Source: Verrucomicrobiales bacterium (lineage in GTDB: Bacteria; Verrucomicrobiota; Verrucomicrobiia; Verrucomicrobiales; Verrucomicrobiaceae). From it: a stretch of 5,514 nt of DNA. This document shows, piece by piece, positions 1 to 5,352 of this stretch. How positions within the stretch are numbered: position 1 is the stretch's first letter; each line of letters starts with the position of its first letter. The notes beneath the pieces are model-generated. The model searched no databases. It had not been told where the DNA came from and saw only the letters and a program-made list of their open reading frames with translations. The DNA lies in contig DMMK01000250.1 in assembly GCA_003453085.1 (NCBI GenBank), forward strand, positions 1 through 5,514. The letters are read 5' to 3'. The position numbers and the translations under genes are program-made.

Positions 1-162
1 CTCACTCGCAAGGTGAGCTGCCAAAGTCAACGTTTGCCCACCCTCAGCCCATTCCCCCGAGACCCGGGATCGGTGACAGCTTTTCCATCCCTGTTTTTAG
101 GATAAGCCACACCTGAGTCAGGCGGCAAAAGCTGGCCTTTTAAACCAAGGTTCTGGATACGC
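1..162. other. Left-edge stretch without a recognisable gene
   Basis: I see no coding region, tRNA or other RNA gene here. Reading frames are short on both strands. A short inverted repeat (CTCAC at 1-5 with GTGAG at 13-17) and an 8-base one (CAGCTTTT at 77-84 with AAAAGCTG at 127-134) are present, but both are within what chance could give. The stretch lies downstream of the rpmF terminator, so it is probably spacer before a gene that starts or ends outside the window. Confidence 0.5.
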
Positions 163-199
163 AAAAACTCAACCCCGCCCGGTTTCCCAGGCGGGGTTG
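163..199 (-). terminator. Rho-independent terminator after rpmF
   Basis: On the minus strand a perfect 10-bp GC-rich stem (CAACCCCGCC at 190-199 read in reverse, pairing with 170-179) encloses a 10-base loop. After a two-base spacer it is followed by five T residues (the A run at 163-167 on the plus strand). It lies about 30 bases beyond the rpmF stop codon, where the end of the coaD-DUF177-rpmF transcript would be expected. The stem and T tract are visible directly; termination activity is inferred. Confidence 0.85.
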
Positions 200-228
200 G
201 AAAGATGAGCCTCTCTCAGTCGCTGCGA

Positions 229-414
229 TTACTCGCCAGCGGTGATGTTCAGCACCTGACGGCCTTTGTAGTAGCCGCAGGAAGGGCAGGCCACATGGCC
301 AGGAACGGACGTGCCGCACTCTGGGCAGGTCTTGAGGACGGGGGCGCGCCAGCGTTTAGCTCCCTGACGGAGGCGTTGACGGCTCTTGGATTGTCTGCGT
401 TTTGGATTGGCCAT
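229..414 (-). CDS. rpmF: 50S ribosomal protein L32
   Basis: This is a structural protein of the large ribosomal subunit. The 61-residue product has the usual L32 length and layout. It opens with MANPKRRQSKSR, the basic, arginine-rich tail that penetrates rRNA. Two cysteine pairs follow, CPEC at about residues 30-33 and CPSC at about 43-46, in the zinc-ribbon context CPECG...VPGHVACPSCGYYKGR. All four zinc ligands are present, so this is the zinc-binding (C+) form. The ATG at 414 begins the family's conserved N-terminus, although no Shine-Dalgarno sequence precedes it. The gene starts 15 bases after the DUF177 stop codon, which argues for co-transcription, and a strong terminator follows it. 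Identification rests on clear family motifs and on the DUF177 neighbour. Confidence 0.96.
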   Translation of the reverse strand: MANPKRRQSKSRQRLRQGAKRWRAPVLKTCPECGTSVPGHVACPSCGYYKGRQVLNITAGE

Positions 415-429
415 GTTCGGAAGGGGTCG

Positions 430-906
430 CTATTTCAATTGATCGAGGGCATTCCAGACTCCGCCGTCAGCACCAGGCTCTTCGTTCACCAGAGGTTCAT
501 CAGTTGGATCGAAGTTGCCCTCAGCAGGACAGTCGCGCGGATCAACGTTGCCGTCTTCACAGCGCGGGAAGTTCGGAAGGGTGAGCAGAATGTCTTCTCT
601 CACGAGGTCTGTCAAGTCCATCGTTGTTTCCTTTTCAATTGGCACCTCGGCCTGGTATTCGGCCAGGTGCACCCGCTGCTGGAAACGCTCCAGGCAGCGC
701 CCACACTCCAGACTGAAAGTGGCATCCAGGCTGCCAGTGACGATGATATCCTTGTCATCATGGATAAAAGTGAGGTCATAGACCACGGGTGTCTCGGCTT
801 TGACCAGGTCGTTTTCAGGGAGCTGGAAAAAGCTGGCAGGCAGGCTGCCCGTCACCTGTTTGCCATCAATGGGCAGGTTGCGGATGTCGAATTGGAAGGG
901 ATTCAT
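430..906 (-). CDS. DUF177 / YceD-family protein
   Basis: This 158-residue protein belongs to the YceD/DUF177 family, which is almost always encoded just upstream of rpmF. Work on plant and bacterial members links the family to 23S rRNA accumulation and large-subunit assembly; that role is carried over here by homology. Visible marks are the LECGRCLERF segment (Cys68 and Cys71, the family's CxRCL motif), the acidic-amphipathic MDLTDLVREDILLTLP stretch at about 96-111, and a closing W-N-A-L-D-Q-L-K like the usual family end. Only two further cysteines are present (116 and 126), well spaced, so a second compact CxxC pair is absent; family members vary in this. The ATG at 906 gives an N-terminus of normal family form (MNPFQFDIRNL). 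No Shine-Dalgarno sequence is seen. It lies 39 bases after coaD and 15 before rpmF, probably in one transcript. Confidence 0.9.
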   Translation of the reverse strand: MNPFQFDIRNLPIDGKQVTGSLPASFFQLPENDLVKAETPVVYDLTFIHDDKDIIVTGSLDATFSLECGRCLERFQQRVHLAEYQAEVPIEKETTMDLTDLVREDILLTLPNFPRCEDGNVDPRDCPAEGNFDPTDEPLVNEEPGADGGVWNALDQLK

Positions 907-925
907 AACGGTTAAAGGGGGATGG

Positions 926-947
926 GAAGACCGGCCAAGCGGTCTTC
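926..947 (-). repeat. Hairpin across the coaD stop codon
   Basis: A perfect 8-bp inverted repeat (GAAGACCG at 926-933, CGGTCTTC at 940-947) with a 6-base loop overlaps the coaD stop codon at 946-948. It lies in the 39-base gap before DUF177. No T tract follows on either strand, so it does not look like a standard intrinsic terminator. It could act as an mRNA-processing or stability element that lets coaD and the ribosomal pair be expressed at different levels. Function is inference only. Confidence 0.4.
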
Positions 948-1428
948 AGCTCTTCATTTGCCGGGCTTTCAAGGCCGCGACGACGTGGGGGGGGACAAAT
1001 TGATTTACGTTGCCACCCAGCCGGGAGATCTCTTTCACCAGCCGGCTGCTGATATAGGTCAGCTCTTCGCGGGGCATCAGAAACATGGTTTCCAGGTTGG
1101 GCTCCAGTTTCCGGTTCATCAGGGCGAGCTGGAATTCAAACTCAAAGTCACTCACGGCCCGCAGCCCGCGTACTAGGGCCACCGCACCCTGCTGTTTAGC
1201 AAAATCCACCAGCAGCCCCTGAAACGGCATCACTTTCAGGTTCGGGATGTGTTCGGTGGCACCGATCAGCAATTCCACCCGCTCTTCCACGGTGAAGAGG
1301 CTCTGCTTGGCATTGTCCTGGGCCACGGCGACGATCAGCTCGTCAAACAGCCCGGCCGCGCGTTGCAGCACGTCCAGGTGACCGTTGGTGATGGGATCAA
1401 AACTTCCAGGGTAGATGGCGCGGCGCAT
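946..1428 (-). CDS. coaD: Pantetheine-phosphate adenylyltransferase
   Basis: CoaD transfers AMP from ATP to 4'-phosphopantetheine, giving dephospho-CoA, the penultimate step of coenzyme A synthesis in the cytoplasm. The 160-residue product matches the usual bacterial length of about 160. It starts with the nucleotidyltransferase signature [14 protein letters not shown], with the TxGH motif at residues 14-17 (T-N-G-H). It also carries [13 protein letters not shown] at about 86-98, and ISSRLVKE at about 126-133 followed by [10 protein letters not shown], all typical of the enzyme. I chose the ATG at 1428 because family members begin one or two residues before the A-I-Y-P-G-S-F strand. An in-frame GTG at 1461 would add 11 poorly fitting residues. 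Neither start has a Shine-Dalgarno sequence. The gene is transcribed away from the thioesterase and leads into DUF177 and rpmF, a grouping also seen in other bacteria such as Bacillus, where several genes intervene. Confidence 0.96.
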   Translation of the reverse strand: MRRAIYPGSFDPITNGHLDVLQRAAGLFDELIVAVAQDNAKQSLFTVEERVELLIGATEHIPNLKVMPFQGLLVDFAKQQGAVALVRGLRAVSDFEFEFQLALMNRKLEPNLETMFLMPREELTYISSRLVKEISRLGGNVNQFVPPHVVAALKARQMKS

Positions 1429-1537
1429 AGGAGACAGGAGACTGGTTACTCGTTCAGACACTCGGAGAAAAGCGATTGCTCAGGAAAGTTGCAAATCCTC
1501 CGGCCTCCTTTAACACAGAACACCGCCCCAAACCATC
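1429..1537. promoter_or_regulatory. Divergent promoter region, coaD / thioesterase
   Basis: This 109-base spacer lies between two genes transcribed away from each other, so it should hold both promoters. For coaD the best candidate I can pick by eye is a weak minus-strand pair: TTGCAA (1494-1489) and TTTTCT (1471-1466) with a 17-base gap. For the thioesterase no convincing pair is visible. That a promoter region exists follows from the layout; the exact boxes are tentative. Confidence 0.4.
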
Positions 1538-1972
1538 ATGAACGACGACAGCACCACCATCGAGACCCGTGAGGAAGTCATGTTTTTCGACACCGACATT
1601 GGTGGCGTGGTGCATAACATCGCCTACCTGCGGATGATCGAGACCGCGCGCACGCGCCTAGCGGCCAAGCTGGGCATGAAACTGCGGGACATGGCGCAGA
1701 CCCAGGTTTACCCCGTCGTGGTCCGCACGGAGATCGATTATCGCAAACCAGCCACGCTAGGGGATGAGCTTGTCATCTCAGGCCGTCTGGAAAGCGTGGA
1801 GCGCGTGCGCTTTTGGGTGGCCTTCGAGATCCGCCGGGCGGGAGAGGAGACGGTGCTCATCACCTGCCGTCAGTCGTTGGCCCTCGTCCAGATGCCCCAA
1901 GGTAAGCCGATGCGCCTCCCGGAAGACTGGATGGAAAAATACGCCCACCTGTTTCTGAAGAAAGCCAAATAG
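1538..1972 (+). CDS. Acyl-CoA thioesterase, YbgC/FadM-type hotdog fold
   Basis: The 144-residue product belongs to the 4HBT hotdog thioesterase superfamily, which hydrolyses acyl-CoA thioesters to free acid and CoA in the cytosol. The N-terminal part carries the diagnostic motif FFDTDIGGVVHNIAYLRMIE at about residues 16-35. Asp20 corresponds to the catalytic aspartate, and His26 and Tyr30 lie in the usual positions before the central helix. Two beta-rich stretches follow (PVVVRTEIDYRKPATLGDEL and the segment around 90-117). The length is typical. The ATG at 1538 keeps the first beta strand but has no Shine-Dalgarno sequence. An internal ATG at 1580 is preceded by GAGGAAG, yet it would remove that strand, so I reject it. 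YbgC of the Tol-Pal cluster and FadM are relatives, but no tol genes are visible. The substrate cannot be told from the sequence. Confidence 0.9.
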   Translation: MNDDSTTIETREEVMFFDTDIGGVVHNIAYLRMIETARTRLAAKLGMKLRDMAQTQVYPVVVRTEIDYRKPATLGDELVISGRLESVERVRFWVAFEIRRAGEETVLITCRQSLALVQMPQGKPMRLPEDWMEKYAHLFLKKAK

Positions 1973-2171
1973 AGTCCCTCAAGGGAGTTCAATGGAGCTT
2001 GTAGGAAGCTCTTGCCCAGGAGAACAGAAAGGCCTTGCCGGTTCGAAATCGAATTATTTCGTTCAAACGGCGTGAAAGATGCCTCTCAGGGGTTCGTTTC
2101 CGCCCCTGTCCTGCCCCCCAGGATCGCATCGTGCCACCCCGCACTGCACGTAATGTTTTAAAAAGACTCCC
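1973..2171 (+). promoter_or_regulatory. Gene-free leader with several inverted repeats
   Basis: These 199 bases separate the thioesterase from the DUF1549-DUF1553 gene and contain no supportable ORF. Inverted repeats follow one another: 1994-2012 (GAGCTT/AAGCTC, 5-base loop), 2037-2071 (outer GCCG/CGGC and inner CGAAAT/ATTTCG), 2087-2108 (CAGGGG/CCCCTG), 2109-2123 (TCCTG/CAGGA) and 2130-2150 (CGTGC/GCACG). None has a T tract, so no clear terminator for the thioesterase is seen. The AT-rich end (TAATGT at 2151, then a T/A run) could hold a -10 element, but no good -35 partner is visible. The region may hold a promoter plus a structured 5' leader. Confidence 0.4.
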
Positions 2172-4490
2172 ATGAAACCCATCCCCACTCAGAAAACTCC
2201 GGGCTACCGTTTACCCACGGCGCTGGCTGCCATGGCCTGTGCGCTGGCGGGGCTGGTGCAGGCCAAGGAAATGTCCCTGACCGACATTCAGGCCAAAGCC
2301 AAGCAGATTGACCAACTGGTTTCTGCCAAGCTGGAAAAGGAAAAGATTCAACCCACCGCTCCGGTCTCGGATGAGATTTTCGTGCGCCGCATCTACCTGG
2401 ATATCGCCGGCCGCATCCCGACCCTCAGGGAAACGACTGAATTCCTGGCCGACCCTTCGGCAGACAAGCGTGCCAAGCTCATTGATGATCTCCTGGCCTC
2501 CGATGGCTATGTGCAGAACTTTGCCAACTATTGGAGCGACCTGCTGCGGGTGAAATCCCAGCTTACCCAGGGTAATAGCCAGCCTGCCGGGGCCGCCTAT
2601 TCCAACTGGGTGCGCGATTCCCTCAAGGCCAACAAGCCCTACGACCAGATGGTGCAGGAGATGCTGACGGCCAAAGGCAAGACCTATGAAAATGGCGCCG
2701 TGGGCTTTTACATCCGCGATTACAACATGCCGCTGGATAACATGGCCGTCACCACCCAGGTCTTCCTGGGCACCAGCATGGTGTGCGCCCAGTGCCACAA
2801 CCACCCCTTCGACAAGTGGACCCAGATGGACTACTTCCAGATGGCCGCGCACAGCAATGGCATGACCGGCACCAACGGGCTGTCGAATCCACTGCTAGCC
2901 CAGGCTTTTTATGGCCGCAGTGCCAAGGGCAAAAAGGGTGGCAAGGGCGATAAATCCATGGACTCCATGATGATGGGCGAAGCGACCGGGCTGGCCCGCA
3001 AGGATGTTGGCCGCGCCATGAACGAGATTTTGCGCCCGCTGCGCTACAACACCGTGCTGGATGAGACGGACAAAAAGCCTCTGCGTCTGCCTCACGACTA
3101 TCAATACGCAGATGCCAAGCCCAAGAGCGTGGTGGAGCCGATGATTCCGGCCGCCTTTTCCAAGGACGGCAAGATCGTCAAAGAAGGCCAAAAACCTATC
3201 CAGGCCTATGCTTCCTGGGTAGCCTCGAAGGACAATCCACGCTTCACCCTCGTCATCGCCAACCGTCTCTGGAAAAAAGTGATGGGCGTGGGTGTCATTG
3301 AGCCTGTGGATGAACTCACGGACTCCACGGTGCCGAGCAATCCGCAGCTCATGACCTTCCTTGAAGAGACCATGAAGCAGGTGAACTACGACATGAAGGC
3401 CTATCTGCGCATCATTTACAACAGCAGCACCTACCAGCGTGCCGCCTACGCCAAAGACGTGGAACTGGGCGAAGTGTACCACTTCCCAGGCCCTGTCCTC
3501 CGCCGCATGAGTGCTGAGCAGATTTGGGACAGCATGGTGGCCCTTTACAAGCCTGCCCCAGATACGCCAAGCATGACCGCCAGCATTGAGCGCGCATCCA
3601 CCATCCGCCGCGTGGAGTGGCTGGATCGCGCCCTGAATGCCCTGACCTCCAAAGAACTCGCCGAAGGCGCTGCCAAGGTTGTGGCCGTGCAAAAGCAGCT
3701 CGCCACGGATGTGCGCAAGGCCCAGGAACAGCTCACCGAAGCGAACAAAAACAAGGATGAAGATGCCATCCGCGCCGCCAAAAAAGTGGTGACCAATCAG
3801 CGTCGCGCCATTGATGCCGCCGCCGAGGAAATCATCTACTCGATGGGCTTCAAAAAGTTCGCCCAACTCGCCCGTGAAGGAAAGCTCAAGGAGCAGGTGG
3901 ACGATGTGGAGTTCGCCAAGGAAATCACCAGTGTCATTCGCAGCAAGGACGGCCAGGACCTGGGCGTGGATGAAGCCCTCGCCATCATGGCGAAGCAGCA
4001 GCGTGCCCGCCTCACCGCCCAGCAGCAGCAGCGCCTGAAACGGGATGCTGAAGCTCTGAAAGTGGACGACAAAAAAGAACTGACCTCCCTCAAAGCCTGG
4101 GAAAACTTCCGCGATACTTTCATGGTCCGTGCAGCCGACCTGCGCAGCCCGGCCCCGAACGGCCACTTCCTGCGCGAGTTTGGCCAGAGCGACCGTGAGC
4201 TGGTCGAAAACAGCAATGACGAAGCCAGCGTGGGGCAGGCTCTCATGCTGCTGAATGGCAAAACATTCACTCAGCTACTGAATCCTTACACGATGATTTC
4301 CCGCTCCCTGCGCCGTGCCGAAACCACCGAGCAGACGATCGATACCATCTATCTCTCTCTTTTCAGCCGCAAGGCGACCGCTGAAGAGCAGGAACTGCTG
4401 AAACCTGTGGTGGAAGGCAAGGGTTCCGTCGGCAAAGGCGATGCTCTTTGGGCCGCGCTGAATACCCGCCAATTCTACTTCATCCAGTAA
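2172..4490 (+). CDS. Secreted DUF1549-DUF1553 domain protein with CxxCH motif
   Basis: The 772-residue protein belongs to a family expanded in Planctomycetota and Verrucomicrobiota, whose biochemical role is not established. A signal peptide is visible at about 1-31 (hydrophobic core LPTALAAMACALAGLVQA, likely cut after Ala31), so it is exported. DUF1549 covers about 45-235, with R-R-I-Y-L-D-I-A-G-R-I-P at 72-83 and CAQCHNHPFDKW at 205-216. Its C205-x-x-C208-H209 matches a haem c attachment site, a conserved family feature. A Gly/Lys- and Met-rich linker follows (about 248-270). DUF1553 begins near 340 (DNPRFTLVIANRLWKKVMGV, then YDMKAYLRIIYNSSTYQR at about 405-423 and RRMSAEQIWDSM). It is split by a charged helical stretch at about 470-655 with coiled-coil character, then resumes at LREFGQSDRE and ends near QFYFIQ. 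No N-terminal cytochrome domain and no neighbouring DUF1501 gene are seen. The ATG at 2172 gives a proper signal peptide but lacks a Shine-Dalgarno sequence. Confidence 0.88.
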   Translation: MKPIPTQKTPGYRLPTALAAMACALAGLVQAKEMSLTDIQAKAKQIDQLVSAKLEKEKIQPTAPVSDEIFVRRIYLDIAGRIPTLRETTEFLADPSADKRAKLIDDLLASDGYVQNFANYWSDLLRVKSQLTQGNSQPAGAAYSNWVRDSLKANKPYDQMVQEMLTAKGKTYENGAVGFYIRDYNMPLDNMAVTTQVFLGTSMVCAQCHNHPFDKWTQMDYFQMAAHSNGMTGTNGLSNPLLAQAFYGRSAKGKKGGKGDKSMDSMMMGEATGLARKDVGRAMNEILRPLRYNTVLDETDKKPLRLPHDYQYADAKPKSVVEPMIPAAFSKDGKIVKEGQKPIQAYASWVASKDNPRFTLVIANRLWKKVMGVGVIEPVDELTDSTVPSNPQLMTFLEETMKQVNYDMKAYLRIIYNSSTYQRAAYAKDVELGEVYHFPGPVLRRMSAEQIWDSMVALYKPAPDTPSMTASIERASTIRRVEWLDRALNALTSKELAEGAAKVVAVQKQLATDVRKAQEQLTEANKNKDEDAIRAAKKVVTNQRRAIDAAAEEIIYSMGFKKFAQLAREGKLKEQVDDVEFAKEITSVIRSKDGQDLGVDEALAIMAKQQRARLTAQQQQRLKRDAEALKVDDKKELTSLKAWENFRDTFMVRAADLRSPAPNGHFLREFGQSDRELVENSNDEASVGQALMLLNGKTFTQLLNPYTMISRSLRRAETTEQTIDTIYLSLFSRKATAEEQELLKPVVEGKGSVGKGDALWAALNTRQFYFIQ

Positions 4491-4508
4491 CGTTTGCTTT
4501 CAAATCAC

Positions 4509-4540
4509 AGCGGCGGCTCTCACGAGTCGCCGCTTTTTTT
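4509..4540 (+). terminator. Strong rho-independent terminator after the DUF1549-DUF1553 gene
   Basis: An 11-bp stem (4509-4519 with 4524-4534, one G-U wobble, otherwise perfect and GC-rich) with a TCAC loop is followed by six further T residues (4535-4540; seven in a row with the last stem base). It starts 18 bases after the stop codon. This is the clearest terminator in the window. It indicates that the upstream gene is transcribed alone rather than with the phosphatase gene that begins immediately behind it. Confidence 0.92.
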
Positions 4541-5233
4541 ATGCCCTGGAACCTTGATCGTTTCCTGGCTCTGGACGATGGAAACGGCGCTGTGAAATCG
4601 CACCTGCCCAACCATCCCACCCAGCTCTATCTCATCCGTCATGGCGAAGTGGAGGAGCGTTACCACCGTGTCTTTGGTGGCAGCCGCATTGACATGGAGC
4701 TTTCACCCCTTGGCCAGCAGCATGGGGCCGCCGTGGCTCGCTGGCTGGCAGATACTCCCTTGGATGCCCTGTATGCCAGCCCCATGGTCCGTGTGCAGCA
4801 GACGCTGGCCCCTCTGGCCGCTGCCAAAGGACTGCAGCCCATCCTCGTGCCGGATCTGCGTGAGGTGGATTTTGGCGACTGGACGGGGTACCGCTGGGAC
4901 GGCATCCAGGAACACTTTGGGGTGAGCGCTTTTGATTGGCTGGAGATCATTGAGAATCCGGGCATCCCGAACGGCGAAACAGCCGCAGCTTTGGCCCAGC
5001 GTGTGCAGCCGGCGCTGCTGAAGATCCTTCAGGAAAACCCCCATCGTCGGGTGGCCATCTTTTGCCATGGCGGCATCATCCGGGTCATCCTGGCCCTGTT
5101 GCTGGAGCAGCCTTTGAAATACATGGCCCATTTCAACATTGAGTACGGCAGCCTCAGCATCGTCGAGGTGCAGCCTGAAAAGAAACACGCGGTCGAGATC
5201 GAGTTGCTGAACTTCTGCCCTCCCATCGCCTGA
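4541..5233 (+). CDS. Histidine phosphatase superfamily protein (phosphoglycerate mutase-like)
   Basis: This cytoplasmic phosphatase- or mutase-type enzyme works through a phosphohistidine intermediate. Counting from the ATG at 4541 (230 residues), it shows LIRHGE at 31-36 (nucleophile His34, Arg33), ELSPLGQQH at about 53-61, YASPMVRVQQT at about 78-88 (Arg84), LREVDFGDWTG at 106-116 (acid Glu108), PNGET at 143-147 and IFCHGG at 173-178 (second catalytic His176). All core catalytic residues are present. The pattern fits the broad class containing CobC and GpmB, but the substrate cannot be assigned and no cobalamin genes are nearby. The start is uncertain. The ATG at 4541 abuts the terminator T tract and has no ribosome binding site. 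An in-frame GTG at 4592, with a GGA about 9 bases ahead, would give 213 residues and a more typical N-terminus. A TTG at 4448 would overlap the preceding gene and terminator and is unlikely. Confidence 0.88.
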   Translation: MPWNLDRFLALDDGNGAVKSHLPNHPTQLYLIRHGEVEERYHRVFGGSRIDMELSPLGQQHGAAVARWLADTPLDALYASPMVRVQQTLAPLAAAKGLQPILVPDLREVDFGDWTGYRWDGIQEHFGVSAFDWLEIIENPGIPNGETAAALAQRVQPALLKILQENPHRRVAIFCHGGIIRVILALLLEQPLKYMAHFNIEYGSLSIVEVQPEKKHAVEIELLNFCPPIA

Positions 5234-5279
5234 TTCGTACGGCGTTGTATCGAGCTTTGCGGCTGGCCTTCTAAAGAAT

Positions 5280-5314
5280 GAGGCCGGGACCTGATGAAGG
5301 TGCCCGGCCTCTTT
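5280..5314. terminator. Bidirectional terminator between convergent genes
   Basis: A 9-bp GC-rich stem (GAGGCCGGG at 5280-5288 with CCCGGCCTC at 5303-5311) extends by 3 bp past a single bulged G, leaving a 7-base loop. It is followed by TTT on the plus strand and ATTCTTT on the minus strand, so both T tracts are modest. It sits 46 bases after the phosphatase stop and 38 beyond the end of the minus-strand gene, as expected for a shared terminator. A smaller hairpin (GCCAG/CTGGC, 5332-5345) lies nearer the minus-strand stop codon. Confidence 0.7.
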
Positions 5315-5352
5315 GAAGATTCCCCTGCGTGGCCAGTTGGCTGGCTCGTCGG

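Noticed and set aside
1..30. Possible minus-strand -35 box (TTGACT) reading off the left edge
   Set aside because: The expected -10 position (GAGTGA) does not match, and no downstream gene is visible to support it.
77..134. 8-bp inverted repeat CAGCTTTT / AAAAGCTG near the left edge
   Set aside because: A 42-base loop and no extension of the stem; likely chance.
205..915. Plus-strand ORF of 236 codons across rpmF and DUF177
   Set aside because: It runs antisense to two genes with unmistakable family signatures and has no motif of its own.
1505..1512. CCTCCTTT, identical to the anti-Shine-Dalgarno end of 16S rRNA
   Set aside because: Eight bases without any other 16S sequence nearby; chance in a GC-rich spacer is the simplest reading.
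1580..1972. Internal ATG start for the thioesterase, preceded by GAGGAAG
   Set aside because: It would delete the first beta strand just before the catalytic DTD motif. The SD-like bases also encode family-typical residues.
2211..2852. Minus-strand ORF of 213 codons
   Set aside because: It is a shadow of the signal-peptide and DUF1549 part of the real plus-strand gene, and its product resembles no family.
4014..4034. CAG-type triplet run in the large gene
   Set aside because: Only four glutamine codons in a row inside a Gln-rich helical segment; too short to be a meaningful microsatellite.
2895..4166. Long minus-strand ORF (423 codons) opposite the DUF1549-DUF1553 gene
   Set aside because: It lies wholly antisense to a gene with clear family motifs and a signal peptide. 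Its His/Gly/Leu-rich translation has the look of a reverse-frame shadow in GC-rich DNA and shows no recognisable motif.
4448..4540. TTG start for the phosphatase, overlapping the previous gene
   Set aside because: It would translate through the end of the upstream gene and the terminator hairpin, adding residues with no family counterpart.
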